Below are positions 41,752 to 56,200 of a stretch of 64,000 nucleotides of DNA, one piece after another (position 1 is the stretch's first letter; every line of letters begins with the position of its first letter). This DNA comes from Linyphia triangularis (lineage: Eukaryota; Arthropoda; Arachnida; Araneae; Linyphiidae): the NCBI GenBank assembly GCA_963978545.1, contig OZ021729.1, positions 88,752,466 through 88,816,465 of the forward strand, in the 5' to 3' direction. The notes below the pieces were generated by a model. The model had not been told where the DNA came from, did no database searches, and saw only the letters and a list, made by a program, of their open reading frames with translations. Position numbers and translations under genes: made by a program.

Positions 41752-42730
41752 CTATTTACATGGGGAAAATTTAAAAGGAAAGTTTTTGAAAGTGCACTTT
41801 TTGGGACCAATTTTAGACGCATTTCTGATTTAGTGAGTGTTATAAAATTGGAATTGCAGATTCTCCTACATAATACCTATAATTTCACCATCGGGAAAAA
41901 ATTTTGAAAATTTTTCTTTTTTAACAATAATTAATTGAATAGTCCCAAATGCGTTTTCAATGGGGGAATATTTTTTGCATTAACTGGATTTTAATTAGTA
42001 AATTTTCACTTCAATGATTATTTGAATGTGGAAATCGATTCGGGTGATGATTTTTGTGATCCTAGTTGCAAAAAAATAGTAAAATTTAGAAAATTTATTA
42101 AAGTGAAATTTTCCATACGATTAACATGGGGAAAATTTAAAATGAAAATTTTTGAAAGTGCACTTTTTGGGACCAGTTTTAGACGCACTTCTTATTTAGT
42201 GAGTGTTATAAAATTGGAATTGGAGATTCTCCTATATAATAGCTTCAACTTCACGATCAGGGAAAAAATTAAAAAATTTTTCCTTTTTAACAATAATTCA
42301 TTGAATAGTCCCCCATGCGTTTTCAATGGGGGAATATTTTTTGCATTAACAGGATTTTAATTAGTAAATTTTCACTTCAATGATGATTTGAAAGTGGAAA
42401 TCGATTCGGGTGATGATTTCTGTTACCTTAGATGCAAAAAGATAGTAAAATTTTGAAAATTTCGAAATGTGAAATTTTCCATACGATTAACATGGGGAAA
42501 ATAAAAAATTAAAATTTTTGAAAAAGAACTTTTTGGGATAAACTTTAGACACACTTCTTATTTAGTGAGAGTTATAAAATTGGAATTCGATATTCTCCTA
42601 TATAATAGCTTCCACTTCACCATCAGGGAAAAAATTAAAAAAAAATTCCATTTTTAACAATAATTCATCGAATAGTCCTATATGCGTTTTCAATGGGGAC
42701 ATTTTTTTGTGTGCAATATCTGGATTTTAA

Positions 42731-45700
42731 GTAGTAAAATTCCACTTCAATGACGATTTGAATGTGGAAATCGATTCGAGTGATGATTTCTGTTAACCTA
42801 GTTGCAAAAAGTTTTAAAAATTTAAAAATTTCGAAATGTGAAATTTTTCATCCGATTAACATGGGGAAAATTTAAAATTATATTTTTTGAAAAAGAACTA
42901 CTTGGGATAAACTTTAGACACACTTCTTATTTAGTGAGTGTTATAAAATTAGAATTGGAGATTCTCCTATATAATAGCTTCAATTTCAACTTCGGGAAAA
43001 AATTTTGATAATTTTTTTTGTTTAACAATAATTCATTGAATAGTCCCCCATGCGTTTTCAATGGGGGAATATTTTTTGCATTAACTGGATTTTAATTAGT
43101 AAATTTTCACTTCAATGATGATTTGAATGTGGAAATCGATTCGGGTGATGATTTCTGTTACCTTAGATGCAAAAAGATAGTAAAATTTTGAAAATTTCGA
43201 AATGTGAAATTTTCCATATGATTAACATGGGGAAAATAAAAAATTAAAATTTTGGAAAAAGAACTACTTGGGATAAACTTTAGAGACACTTCTTATTTAG
43301 TGAGTGTTATAAAATTGGAATTGGAGATTCTCCTATATAATAGCTTCAATTTCAACTTCGGGAAAAAATTTTGAAAATTTTTCTTGTTTAACAATAATTC
43401 ATTGAATAGTCCCCCATGCGTTTTCAATGGGAAATTTTTATTTTTTTATACATTAACTGGAGTTTAAGTAGTAAAATTTCACTTCAATGACGATTTGAAT
43501 GTGGAAATCGATTCGAGTGATGATTTCTGTTAACCTAGTTGCAAAAATATATTAAAAATTTAAAAATTTCGAAATGTTAAATTTTCCATACGATTAACAA
43601 GATGAAAATTTAAAATGAAAATTTTTGAAAGTGCACTTTTTGCGACCAATTTTAGACCAACTTCTTATTTAGTGAGTGTTATAAAATTGGAATTGGAGAT
43701 TCTCCTATATAATAGCTTTCATTTCCCATCAGGGAAAGAATTTAAAAAAATTTCTTGTTTAACAATAATTCATTGAATAGTCCTAAATGAGTTTTCAATG
43801 GGGAAATATTTTTTGCATTATTTGGATTTTAAGTAGTAAAATTTCACTTCAATGACGATTTGAATGTAGAAATCGATTCGAATGATGATTTCTGTTACCC
43901 TTGTTGCAAAAAGATAGTAAAATTTTTAAAATATCGAAATGGGAATTTTTTCATAGGATTAACATGGGGAAAATTTAAAATGAAAATTTTTGAAAGTGCA
44001 CTTTTTGGGACCAATTTTAGACGCACTTCTTATTTAGTGAGTGTTATAATATTGGAATTGGAGATTCTCCTATATAATAGCTTCCATTTCCCCATCAGGG
44101 AAAGAATTTAAAAATTGTTCTTGTTTAACAATGATTCATTGAATAGTCCCATATGCGTTTTCAATAGGGGATTTTTTTTTTGCATTAACTGGATTTTAAA
44201 GTAGTAAAATTTCACTTTAATGATGATTTGAATAAAGAAATCAATTCGGGTGAATATTTCTTTTAAACTAGTTGCAAAAAGATTGTAAAATTTTAAAAAT
44301 TTCGAAATGTGAAATTTTCCATACGATTAGCATGCGGAAAAAAAAAAGAAATTTTTTGAAAGTGCACTTTTTGGGACCAACTTTAGACGCACTTCTTATT
44401 TAGTGAGAGTTATAAAATTTGAATTCGATATTCTCCTATATAATAGCTTCAACTTCACCATCAGGGAAAAAATTTAAAAAAATTTCCATTTTTAACAATA
44501 ATTCATCGAATAGTCCTATATGCGTTTTCAATGGGGACATTATTATTTGTGCAATATCTGGATTTTAAGTAGTAAAATTTCACTTCAATGACGATTTGAA
44601 TGTGGAAATCGATTCGAGTGATGATTTCTGTTAACCTAGTTGCAAAAAGATTTTAAAAATTTAAAAATTTCGAAATGTGAAATTTTCCATACGATTAACA
44701 TGGGGAAAATTTAAAATGAAAATTTTAGAAAGTGCACTTTTTGGGACAATTTTAGACGCACTTCTTATTTAGTGAGTGTTATAAAATTGGAATTGGAGAT
44801 TCTCCTATATAATAGCTAACATTTCCCCCATCAGGGAAAGAATTTAAAAAAATTTCTTGTTTAACAATAATTCATTGAATAGTCCCATATGCGTTTTCAA
44901 TAGGGGATTTTTTTTTTGCATTAACTGGATTTTAAAGTAGTAAAATTTCACTTCAATGATGATTTGAATGTGGAAATCGATTCGGGTGATGATTTTTGTT
45001 ACCCTAGTTGTAAAAAGAATTTAAAAATTTTAAAATTTCGAAATGTGAAATTCTCCATACGATTAACATGGGGAAAATAAAAAATTAAAATTTTTGCAAA
45101 AGAACTACTTGGGATAAACTTTAGACACACTTCTTATTTAGTGAGTGTTATAAAATTGGAATTGGAGATTCTCCTATATAATAGCTTCAACTTCACGATC
45201 AGGGAAAAAATTTAAAAATTTTTCCTTTTTAACAATAATTCATTGAATAGTCCCCCATGCGTTTTCAATGGGGGAATATTTTTTGCATTAACTGGATTTT
45301 AATTAGTAAATTTTCACTTCAATGATGATTTGAAAGTGGAAATCGATTCGGGTGATGATTTCTGTTACATTAGATGCAAAAAGATAGTAAAATTTTGAAA
45401 ATTTCGAAATGTGAAATTTTCCATACGATTAACATGGGGAAAATAAAAAATTAAAATTTTTGAAAAATAACTTTTTGGGATAAACTTTAGACACACTTCT
45501 TATTTAGTGAGAGTTATAAAATTTGAATTCGATATTCTCCTATATAATAGCTTCAACTTCACCATCAGGGAAAAAATTTAAAAAAATTTCCATTTTTAAC
45601 AATAATTCATCGAATAGTCCTATATGCGTTTTCAATGGGCACATTATTATTTGTGCAATATCTGGATTTTAAGTAGTAAAATTTCACTTCAATGACGATT

Positions 45701-48700
45701 TGAATGTGGAAATCGATTCGAGTGATGATTTCTGTTAACCTAGTTGCAAAAAGATTTTAAAAATTTAAAAATTTCGAAATGTGAAATTTTCCATACGATT
45801 AACATGGGGAAAATTTAAAATGAAAATTTTAGAAAGTGCACTTTTTGGGACAATTTTAGACGCACTTCTTATTTAGTGAGTGTTATAAAATTGGAATTGG
45901 AGATTCTCCTATATAATAGCAAACATTTCCCCCATCAGGGAAAGAATTTAAAAAAATTTCTTGTTTAACAATAATTCATTGAATAGTCCCATATGCGTTT
46001 TCAATAGGGGATTTTTTTTTTTTTGCATTAACTGGATTTTAAAGTAGTAAAATTTCACTTCAATGATGATTTGAATGTGGAAATCGATTCGGGTGATGAT
46101 TTTTGTTACCCTAGTTGTAAAAAGAATTTAAAATTTTTAAAATTTCGAAATGTGAAATTTTCCATACGATTAACATGGGGAAAATAAAAAATTAAAATTT
46201 TTGCAAAAGAACTACTTGGGATAAACTTTAGACACACTTCTTATTTAGTGAGTGTTATAAAATTGGAATTGGAGATTCTCCTATATAATAGCTTCATCTT
46301 CACGATCAGGGAAAAAATTTAAAAAATTTTCCTTTTTAACAATAATTCATTGAATAGTCCCCCATGCGTTTTCAATGGGGGAATATTTTTTGCATTAACT
46401 GGATTTTAATTAGTAAATTTTCACTTTAATGATGATTTGAAAGTGGAAATCGATTCGGGTGATGATTTCTGTTACCTTAGATGCAAAAAGATAGTAAAAT
46501 TTTGAAAATTTCGAAATGTGAAATTTTCCATACGATTAACATGGGGAAAATAAAAAATTAAAATTTTTGAAAAAGAACTTTTTGGGATAAACTTTAGACA
46601 CACTTCTTATTTAGTGAGAGTTATAAAATTGGAATTCGATATTCTCCTATATAATAGCTTCCACTTCACCATCAGGGAAAAAATTAAAAAAAATTTCCAT
46701 TTTTAACAATAATTCATCGAATAGTCCTATATGCGTTTTCAATGGGGACATTTTTTTGTGTGCAATATCTGGATTTTAAGTAGTAAAATTCCCTTTAATG
46801 ATGATTTGAATGTATAAATCGATTCGGGTGATGATATCTGTTACCCTAGATGCAAAAAGATAGTAAAATTTTGAAAATATCGAAATGGGAAATTTTCTAT
46901 ACGATTAACATGGGGAAAATTAAAATTAAAATTTTTGAAAGTGCACTTTTTGGGACCAATTTTAGACGCACTTCTTATTTAGTGAGTGTTATAAAATTAG
47001 AATTGGAGATTCTCCTATATAATAGCTTCAATTTCAACTTCGGGAAAAAAATTTGAAATTTTTTCTTGTTTAACAATAATTCATTGAATAGTCCCCCATG
47101 CGTTTTCAATGGGAATTTTTTTTTTTTTTACATTAACTGGAATTTAAGTAGTAAAACTTCACTTCAATGACGATTTGAATAAATAAATCAATTCGGGTGA
47201 ATATTTCTTTTAAACTAGTTGCAAAAAGATTGTAAAATTTTAAAAATTTCGAAAGTGAAATTTTCCATACGATTAGCATGCGGAAAAAAAAAAAGAAATT
47301 TTTTGAAAGTGCACTTTTTGGGACCAACTTTAGACGCACTTCTTATTTAGTGAGTGTTATAAAATTGAAATTTGAGATTATCTTATATAAAACCTTCAAT
47401 TTCGCTATCGGGAAAAAGTTTTGAAAATTTTATTTTTTTGACAATAATTCATTGAATAGTCCCATATCCGTTTTCAATGGGGAATTTTTTTTTTTTTCAT
47501 TATATGGATTTTAAAGTAGTAAAATTTCACTTCAATGATTATTTGAATGTGGAAGTCGATTCGGGTGATGATTTCTGTTACCTTAGATGCAAAAAGATAG
47601 TAAAATTTTGAAAATTTCGAAATGTGAAATTTTCCATACGATTAACATGGGGAAAATAAAAAATTAAAATTTTGGAAAAAGAACTACTTGGGATAAACTT
47701 TAGACGCACTTCTTATTTAGTGAGTGTTATAAAATTGGAATTGGAGATTCTCCTATATAATAGATTCAATTTCAACTTCGGGAAAAAATTTTGATAATTT
47801 TTCTTGTTTAACAATAATTCATTGAATAGTCCCCCATGTGTTTTCAATGGGGGAATATTTGTTTGCATTAACTGGATTTTAAAGTAGTAAAATTTCACTT
47901 GAATGATGATTTGAATGTGGAAATCGATTCGGATGATGATTTCTGTTACCTTAGATGCAAAAAGATAGTAAAATTTTGAAAATTTCGAAATGGGAAATTT
48001 TCCATACTATTTACATGGGGTTGGTTGTTTTCAGATTATCTGGCGCCGTCAGCAACACGAGGGCTATAATGCGCCGAAACATTCGTCATTAGACAAGCCA
48101 ACATACATTTACATACACCCATGCCTACACGGGACTCGGACCCGCAACCTCGCGGTCTAGAGGCTAGCACCCTAACCACTATACCGTTTGGTCGGCCTAT
48201 TTACATGGGGAAAATTTAAAAGGAAAGTTTTTGAAAGTGCACTTTTTGGGACCAATTTTAGACGCATTTCTGATTTAGTGAGTGTTATAAAATTGGAATT
48301 GCAGATTCTCCTACATAATACCTTCAATTTCACCATCGGGAAAAAATTTTGAAAATTTTTCTTTTTTAACAATAATTAATTGAATAGTCCCAAATGCGTT
48401 TTCAATGGGGGAATATTTTTTGCATTAACTGGATTTTAATTAGTAAATTTTCACTTCAATGATTATTTGAATGTGGAAATCGATTCGGGTGATGATTTTT
48501 GTTATCCTAGTTGCAAAAAAATAGTAAAATTTAGAAAATTTATTAAAGTGAAATTTTCCATACGATTAACATGGGGAAAATTTAAAATGAAAATTTTTGA
48601 AAGTGCACTTTTTGGGACCAATTTTAGAAGCACTTCTTATTTAGTGAATGTTATAATATTGGAATTGGAGATTCTCCTATATAGTAGCTTCAATTTCAAC

Positions 48701-50282
48701 TTCGGGAAAAAAATTTGAAAATTTTTCTTGTTTAACAATAATTCATTGAATAGTCCCCCATGCGTTTTCAATGGGAAATTTTTATTTTTTTATACATTAA
48801 CTGGAATTTAAGTAGTAAAATTTCACTTCAATGACGATTTGAATGTGGAAATCGATTCGAGTGATGATTTCTGTTAACCTAGTTGCAAAAATATATTAAA
48901 AATTTAAAAATTTCGAAATGTTAAATTTTCCATACGATTAACATGGGGAAAATTTAAAATGAAAATTTTAGAAAGTGCACTTTTTGGGACCAATTTTAGA
49001 CGCACTTCTTATTTAGTGAGTGTTATAAAATTGGAATTGGAGATTCTCCTATATAATAGCTTCCATTTCCCCATCAGGGAAAGAATTTAAAAATTGTTCT
49101 TGTTTAACAATAATTCATTGAATAGTCCCATATGCGTTTTCAATAGGGGATTTTTTTTGCATTAAATGGATTTTAAAGTAGTAAAATTTCACTTCAATGA
49201 TGATTTGAATGTGGAAATCGATTCGGGTGATGATTTTTGTTACCCTAGTTGTAAAAAGATTTTAAAATTTTTAAAATTTCGAAATGTGAAATTTTCCATA
49301 CGATTAACATGGGGAAAATAAAAAATTAAAATTTTTGCAAAAGAACTACTTGGGATAAACTTTAGACACACTTCTTATTTAGTGAGTGTTATAAAATTGG
49401 AATTGGAGATTCTCCTATATAATAGCTTCAACTTCACGATCAGGGAAAAAATTAAAAAAATTTTCCTTTTTAACAATAATTCATTGAATAGTCCCCCATG
49501 CGTTTTCAATGGGGGAATATTTTTTGCATTAACAGGATTTTAATTAGTAAATTTTCACTTCAATGATGATTTGAAAGTGGAAATCGATTCGGGTGATGAT
49601 TTCTGTTACCTTAGATGCAAAAAGATAGTAAAATTTTGAAAATTTCGAAATGTGAAATTTTCCATACGATTAACATGGGGAAAATAAAAAATTAAAATTT
49701 TTGAAAAAGAACTTTTTGGGATAAACTTTAGACACACTTCTTATTTAGTGAGAGTTATAAAATTGGAATTCGATATTCTCCTATATAATAGCTTCCACTT
49801 CACCATCAGGGAAAAAATTAAAAAAAAATTCCATTTTTAACAATAATTCATCGAATAGTCCTATATGCGTTTTCAATGGGGACATTTTTTTGTGTGCAAT
49901 ATCTGGATTTTAAGTAGTAAAATTCCCTTTAATGATGATTTGAATGTATAAATCGATTCGGGTGATGATATCTGTTACCCTAGATGCAAAAAGATAGTAA
50001 AATTTTGAAAATATCGAAATGGGAAATTTTCTATACGATTAACATGGGGAAAATTAAAATGAAATTTTTTGAAAGTGCACTTTTTTGGACCAATTTTAGA
50101 CGCACTTCTTATTTAGTGAGTGTTATAAAATTAGAATTGGAGATTCTCCTATATAATAGCTTCAATTTCAACTTCGGGAAAAAATTTTGAAATTTTTTTT
50201 TGTTTAACAATAATTCATTGAATAGTCCCCCATGCGTTTTCAATGGGAATTTTTTTTTTTTTTTACTTTAACTGGAATTTAA
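42731..50282 (+). repeat. Higher-order repeat unit, 7552 bp, copy 1
   Basis: Twenty monomers plus one SINE-bearing unit account for 7552 bp. Landmarks recur exactly 7552 bp later: 43860 and 51412, 46850 and 54402, 47133 and 54685, 48021 and 55573 (SINE), 48467 and 56019. Spot comparison of lines showed no difference between copies from about 42731 to 49440, including private variants such as the dropped C in atttcccatcaggg at 43724 and 51276. Such identity points to a recent duplication or ongoing homogenisation. The left start is where a monomer present at 3968-4345 is missing. Confidence 0.85.
48021..48196 (-). mobile_element. tRNA-derived SINE in satellite, copy 9 (altered B box)
   Basis: Carried in the first 7552-bp unit, same subgroup as copies 4 and 5. 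Target duplications are at 48007-48020 and 48197-48210. Confidence 0.92.
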
Positions 50283-53200
50283 GTAGTAAAATTCCACTTC
50301 AATGACGATTTGAATGTGGAAATCGATTCGAGTGATGATTTCTGTTAACCTAGTTGCAAAAAGTTTTAAAAATTTAAAAATTTCGAAATGTGAAATTTTT
50401 CATCCGATTAACATGGGGAAAATTTAAAATTATATTTTTTGAAAAAGAACTACTTGGGATAAACTTTAGACACACTTCTTATTTAGTGAGTGTTATAAAA
50501 TTAGAATTGGAGATTCTCCTATATAATAGCTTCAATTTCAACTTCGGGAAAAAATTTTGATAATTTTTTTTGTTTAACAATAATTCATTGAATAGTCCCC
50601 CATGCGTTTTCAATGGGGGAATATTTTTTGCATTAACTGGATTTTAATTAGTAAATTTTCACTTCAATGATGATTTGAATGTGGAAATCGATTCGGGTGA
50701 TGATTTCTGTTACCTTAGATGCAAAAAGATAGTAAAATTTTGAAAATTTCGAAATGTGAAATTTTCCATATGATTAACATGGGGAAAATAAAAAATTAAA
50801 ATTTTGGAAAAAGAACTACTTGGGATAAACTTTAGAGACACTTCTTATTTAGTGAGTGTTATAAAATTGGAATTGGAGATTCTCCTATATAATAGCTTCA
50901 ATTTCAACTTCGGGAAAAAATTTTGAAAATTTTTCTTGTTTAACAATAATTCATTGAATAGTCCCCCATGCGTTTTCAATGGGAAATTTTTATTTTTTTA
51001 TACATTAACTGGAGTTTAAGTAGTAAAATTTCACTTCAATGACGATTTGAATGTGGAAATCGATTCGAGTGATGATTTCTGTTAACCTAGTTGCAAAAAT
51101 ATATTAAAAATTTAAAAATTTCGAAATGTTAAATTTTCCATACGATTAACAAGATGAAAATTTAAAATGAAAATTTTTGAAAGTGCACTTTTTGCGACCA
51201 ATTTTAGACCAACTTCTTATTTAGTGAGTGTTATAAAATTGGAATTGGAGATTCTCCTATATAATAGCTTTCATTTCCCATCAGGGAAAGAATTTAAAAA
51301 AATTTCTTGTTTAACAATAATTCATTGAATAGTCCTAAATGAGTTTTCAATGGGGAAATATTTTTTGCATTATTTGGATTTTAAGTAGTAAAATTTCACT
51401 TCAATGACGATTTGAATGTAGAAATCGATTCGAATGATGATTTCTGTTACCCTTGTTGCAAAAAGATAGTAAAATTTTTAAAATATCGAAATGGGAATTT
51501 TTTCATAGGATTAACATGGGGAAAATTTAAAATGAAAATTTTTGAAAGTGCACTTTTTGGGACCAATTTTAGACGCACTTCTTATTTAGTGAGTGTTATA
51601 ATATTGGAATTGGAGATTCTCCTATATAATAGCTTCCATTTCCCCATCAGGGAAAGAATTTAAAAATTGTTCTTGTTTAACAATGATTCATTGAATAGTC
51701 CCATATGCGTTTTCAATAGGGGATTTTTTTTTTGCATTAACTGGATTTTAAAGTAGTAAAATTTCACTTTAATGATGATTTGAATAAAGAAATCAATTCG
51801 GGTGAATATTTCTTTTAAACTAGTTGCAAAAAGATTGTAAAATTTTAAAAATTTCGAAATGTGAAATTTTCCATACGATTAGCATGCGGAAAAAAAAAAG
51901 AAATTTTTTGAAAGTGCACTTTTTGGGACCAACTTTAGACGCACTTCTTATTTAGTGAGAGTTATAAAATTTGAATTCGATATTCTCCTATATAATAGCT
52001 TCAACTTCACCATCAGGGAAAAAATTTAAAAAAATTTCCATTTTTAACAATAATTCATCGAATAGTCCTATATGCGTTTTCAATGGGGACATTATTATTT
52101 GTGCAATATCTGGATTTTAAGTAGTAAAATTTCACTTCAATGACGATTTGAATGTGGAAATCGATTCGAGTGATGATTTCTGTTAACCTAGTTGCAAAAA
52201 GATTTTAAAAATTTAAAAATTTCGAAATGTGAAATTTTCCATACGATTAACATGGGGAAAATTTAAAATGAAAATTTTAGAAAGTGCACTTTTTGGGACA
52301 ATTTTAGACGCACTTCTTATTTAGTGAGTGTTATAAAATTGGAATTGGAGATTCTCCTATATAATAGCTAACATTTCCCCCATCAGGGAAAGAATTTAAA
52401 AAAATTTCTTGTTTAACAATAATTCATTGAATAGTCCCATATGCGTTTTCAATAGGGGATTTTTTTTTTGCATTAACTGGATTTTAAAGTAGTAAAATTT
52501 CACTTCAATGATGATTTGAATGTGGAAATCGATTCGGGTGATGATTTTTGTTACCCTAGTTGTAAAAAGAATTTAAAAATTTTAAAATTTCGAAATGTGA
52601 AATTCTCCATACGATTAACATGGGGAAAATAAAAAATTAAAATTTTTGCAAAAGAACTACTTGGGATAAACTTTAGACACACTTCTTATTTAGTGAGTGT
52701 TATAAAATTGGAATTGGAGATTCTCCTATATAATAGCTTCAACTTCACGATCAGGGAAAAAATTTAAAAATTTTTCCTTTTTAACAATAATTCATTGAAT
52801 AGTCCCCCATGCGTTTTCAATGGGGGAATATTTTTTGCATTAACTGGATTTTAATTAGTAAATTTTCACTTCAATGATGATTTGAAAGTGGAAATCGATT
52901 CGGGTGATGATTTCTGTTACATTAGATGCAAAAAGATAGTAAAATTTTGAAAATTTCGAAATGTGAAATTTTCCATACGATTAACATGGGGAAAATAAAA
53001 AATTAAAATTTTTGAAAAATAACTTTTTGGGATAAACTTTAGACACACTTCTTATTTAGTGAGAGTTATAAAATTTGAATTCGATATTCTCCTATATAAT
53101 AGCTTCAACTTCACCATCAGGGAAAAAATTTAAAAAAATTTCCATTTTTAACAATAATTCATCGAATAGTCCTATATGCGTTTTCAATGGGCACATTATT

Positions 53201-56200
53201 ATTTGTGCAATATCTGGATTTTAAGTAGTAAAATTTCACTTCAATGACGATTTGAATGTGGAAATCGATTCGAGTGATGATTTCTGTTAACCTAGTTGCA
53301 AAAAGATTTTAAAAATTTAAAAATTTCGAAATGTGAAATTTTCCATACGATTAACATGGGGAAAATTTAAAATGAAAATTTTAGAAAGTGCACTTTTTGG
53401 GACAATTTTAGACGCACTTCTTATTTAGTGAGTGTTATAAAATTGGAATTGGAGATTCTCCTATATAATAGCAAACATTTCCCCCATCAGGGAAAGAATT
53501 TAAAAAAATTTCTTGTTTAACAATAATTCATTGAATAGTCCCATATGCGTTTTCAATAGGGGATTTTTTTTTTTTTGCATTAACTGGATTTTAAAGTAGT
53601 AAAATTTCACTTCAATGATGATTTGAATGTGGAAATCGATTCGGGTGATGATTTTTGTTACCCTAGTTGTAAAAAGAATTTAAAATTTTTAAAATTTCGA
53701 AATGTGAAATTTTCCATACGATTAACATGGGGAAAATAAAAAATTAAAATTTTTGCAAAAGAACTACTTGGGATAAACTTTAGACACACTTCTTATTTAG
53801 TGAGTGTTATAAAATTGGAATTGGAGATTCTCCTATATAATAGCTTCATCTTCACGATCAGGGAAAAAATTTAAAAAATTTTCCTTTTTAACAATAATTC
53901 ATTGAATAGTCCCCCATGCGTTTTCAATGGGGGAATATTTTTTGCATTAACTGGATTTTAATTAGTAAATTTTCACTTTAATGATGATTTGAAAGTGGAA
54001 ATCGATTCGGGTGATGATTTCTGTTACCTTAGATGCAAAAAGATAGTAAAATTTTGAAAATTTCGAAATGTGAAATTTTCCATACGATTAACATGGGGAA
54101 AATAAAAAATTAAAATTTTTGAAAAAGAACTTTTTGGGATAAACTTTAGACACACTTCTTATTTAGTGAGAGTTATAAAATTGGAATTCGATATTCTCCT
54201 ATATAATAGCTTCCACTTCACCATCAGGGAAAAAATTAAAAAAAATTTCCATTTTTAACAATAATTCATCGAATAGTCCTATATGCGTTTTCAATGGGGA
54301 CATTTTTTTGTGTGCAATATCTGGATTTTAAGTAGTAAAATTCCCTTTAATGATGATTTGAATGTATAAATCGATTCGGGTGATGATATCTGTTACCCTA
54401 GATGCAAAAAGATAGTAAAATTTTGAAAATATCGAAATGGGAAATTTTCTATACGATTAACATGGGGAAAATTAAAATTAAAATTTTTGAAAGTGCACTT
54501 TTTGGGACCAATTTTAGACGCACTTCTTATTTAGTGAGTGTTATAAAATTAGAATTGGAGATTCTCCTATATAATAGCTTCAATTTCAACTTCGGGAAAA
54601 AAATTTGAAATTTTTTCTTGTTTAACAATAATTCATTGAATAGTCCCCCATGCGTTTTCAATGGGAATTTTTTTTTTTTTTACATTAACTGGAATTTAAG
54701 TAGTAAAACTTCACTTCAATGACGATTTGAATAAATAAATCAATTCGGGTGAATATTTCTTTTAAACTAGTTGCAAAAAGATTGTAAAATTTTAAAAATT
54801 TCGAAAGTGAAATTTTCCATACGATTAGCATGCGGAAAAAAAAAAAGAAATTTTTTGAAAGTGCACTTTTTGGGACCAACTTTAGACGCACTTCTTATTT
54901 AGTGAGTGTTATAAAATTGAAATTTGAGATTATCTTATATAAAACCTTCAATTTCGCTATCGGGAAAAAGTTTTGAAAATTTTATTTTTTTGACAATAAT
55001 TCATTGAATAGTCCCATATCCGTTTTCAATGGGGAATTTTTTTTTTTTTCATTATATGGATTTTAAAGTAGTAAAATTTCACTTCAATGATTATTTGAAT
55101 GTGGAAGTCGATTCGGGTGATGATTTCTGTTACCTTAGATGCAAAAAGATAGTAAAATTTTGAAAATTTCGAAATGTGAAATTTTCCATACGATTAACAT
55201 GGGGAAAATAAAAAATTAAAATTTTGGAAAAAGAACTACTTGGGATAAACTTTAGACGCACTTCTTATTTAGTGAGTGTTATAAAATTGGAATTGGAGAT
55301 TCTCCTATATAATAGATTCAATTTCAACTTCGGGAAAAAATTTTGATAATTTTTCTTGTTTAACAATAATTCATTGAATAGTCCCCCATGTGTTTTCAAT
55401 GGGGGAATATTTGTTTGCATTAACTGGATTTTAAAGTAGTAAAATTTCACTTGAATGATGATTTGAATGTGGAAATCGATTCGGATGATGATTTCTGTTA
55501 CCTTAGATGCAAAAAGATAGTAAAATTTTGAAAATTTCGAAATGGGAAATTTTCCATACTATTTACATGGGGTTGGTTGTTTTCAGATTATCTGGCGCCG
55601 TCAGCAACACGAGGGCTATAATGCGCCGAAACATTCGTCATTAGACAAGCCAACATACATTTACATACACCCATGCCTACACGGGACTCGGACCCGCAAC
55701 CTCGCGGTCTAGAGGCTAGCACCCTAACCACTATACCGTTTGGTCGGCCTATTTACATGGGGAAAATTTAAAAGGAAAGTTTTTGAAAGTGCACTTTTTG
55801 GGACCAATTTTAGACGCATTTCTGATTTAGTGAGTGTTATAAAATTGGAATTGCAGATTCTCCTACATAATACCTTCAATTTCACCATCGGGAAAAAATT
55901 TTGAAAATTTTTCTTTTTTAACAATAATTAATTGAATAGTCCCAAATGCGTTTTCAATGGGGGAATATTTTTTGCATTAACTGGATTTTAATTAGTAAAT
56001 TTTCACTTCAATGATTATTTGAATGTGGAAATCGATTCGGGTGATGATTTTTGTTATCCTAGTTGCAAAAAAATAGTAAAATTTAGAAAATTTATTAAAG
56101 TGAAATTTTCCATACGATTAACATGGGGAAAATTTAAAATGAAAATTTTTGAAAGTGCACTTTTTGGGACCAATTTTAGAAGCACTTCTTATTTAGTGAA

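Larger units (their letters stand above)
40262..50205 (+). repeat. Satellite block 5, monomers 105-130
   Basis: Monomer starts: 40262, 40628, 40994, 41365 (SINE), 41923, 42289, 42656, 43024, 43390, 43761, 44127, 44494, 44863, 45231, 45598, 45967, 46338, 46705, 47072, 47440, 47810 (SINE), 48368, 48734, 49106, 49472, 49839. Most of this block belongs to the first copy of the 7552-bp higher-order unit. Confidence 0.9.
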
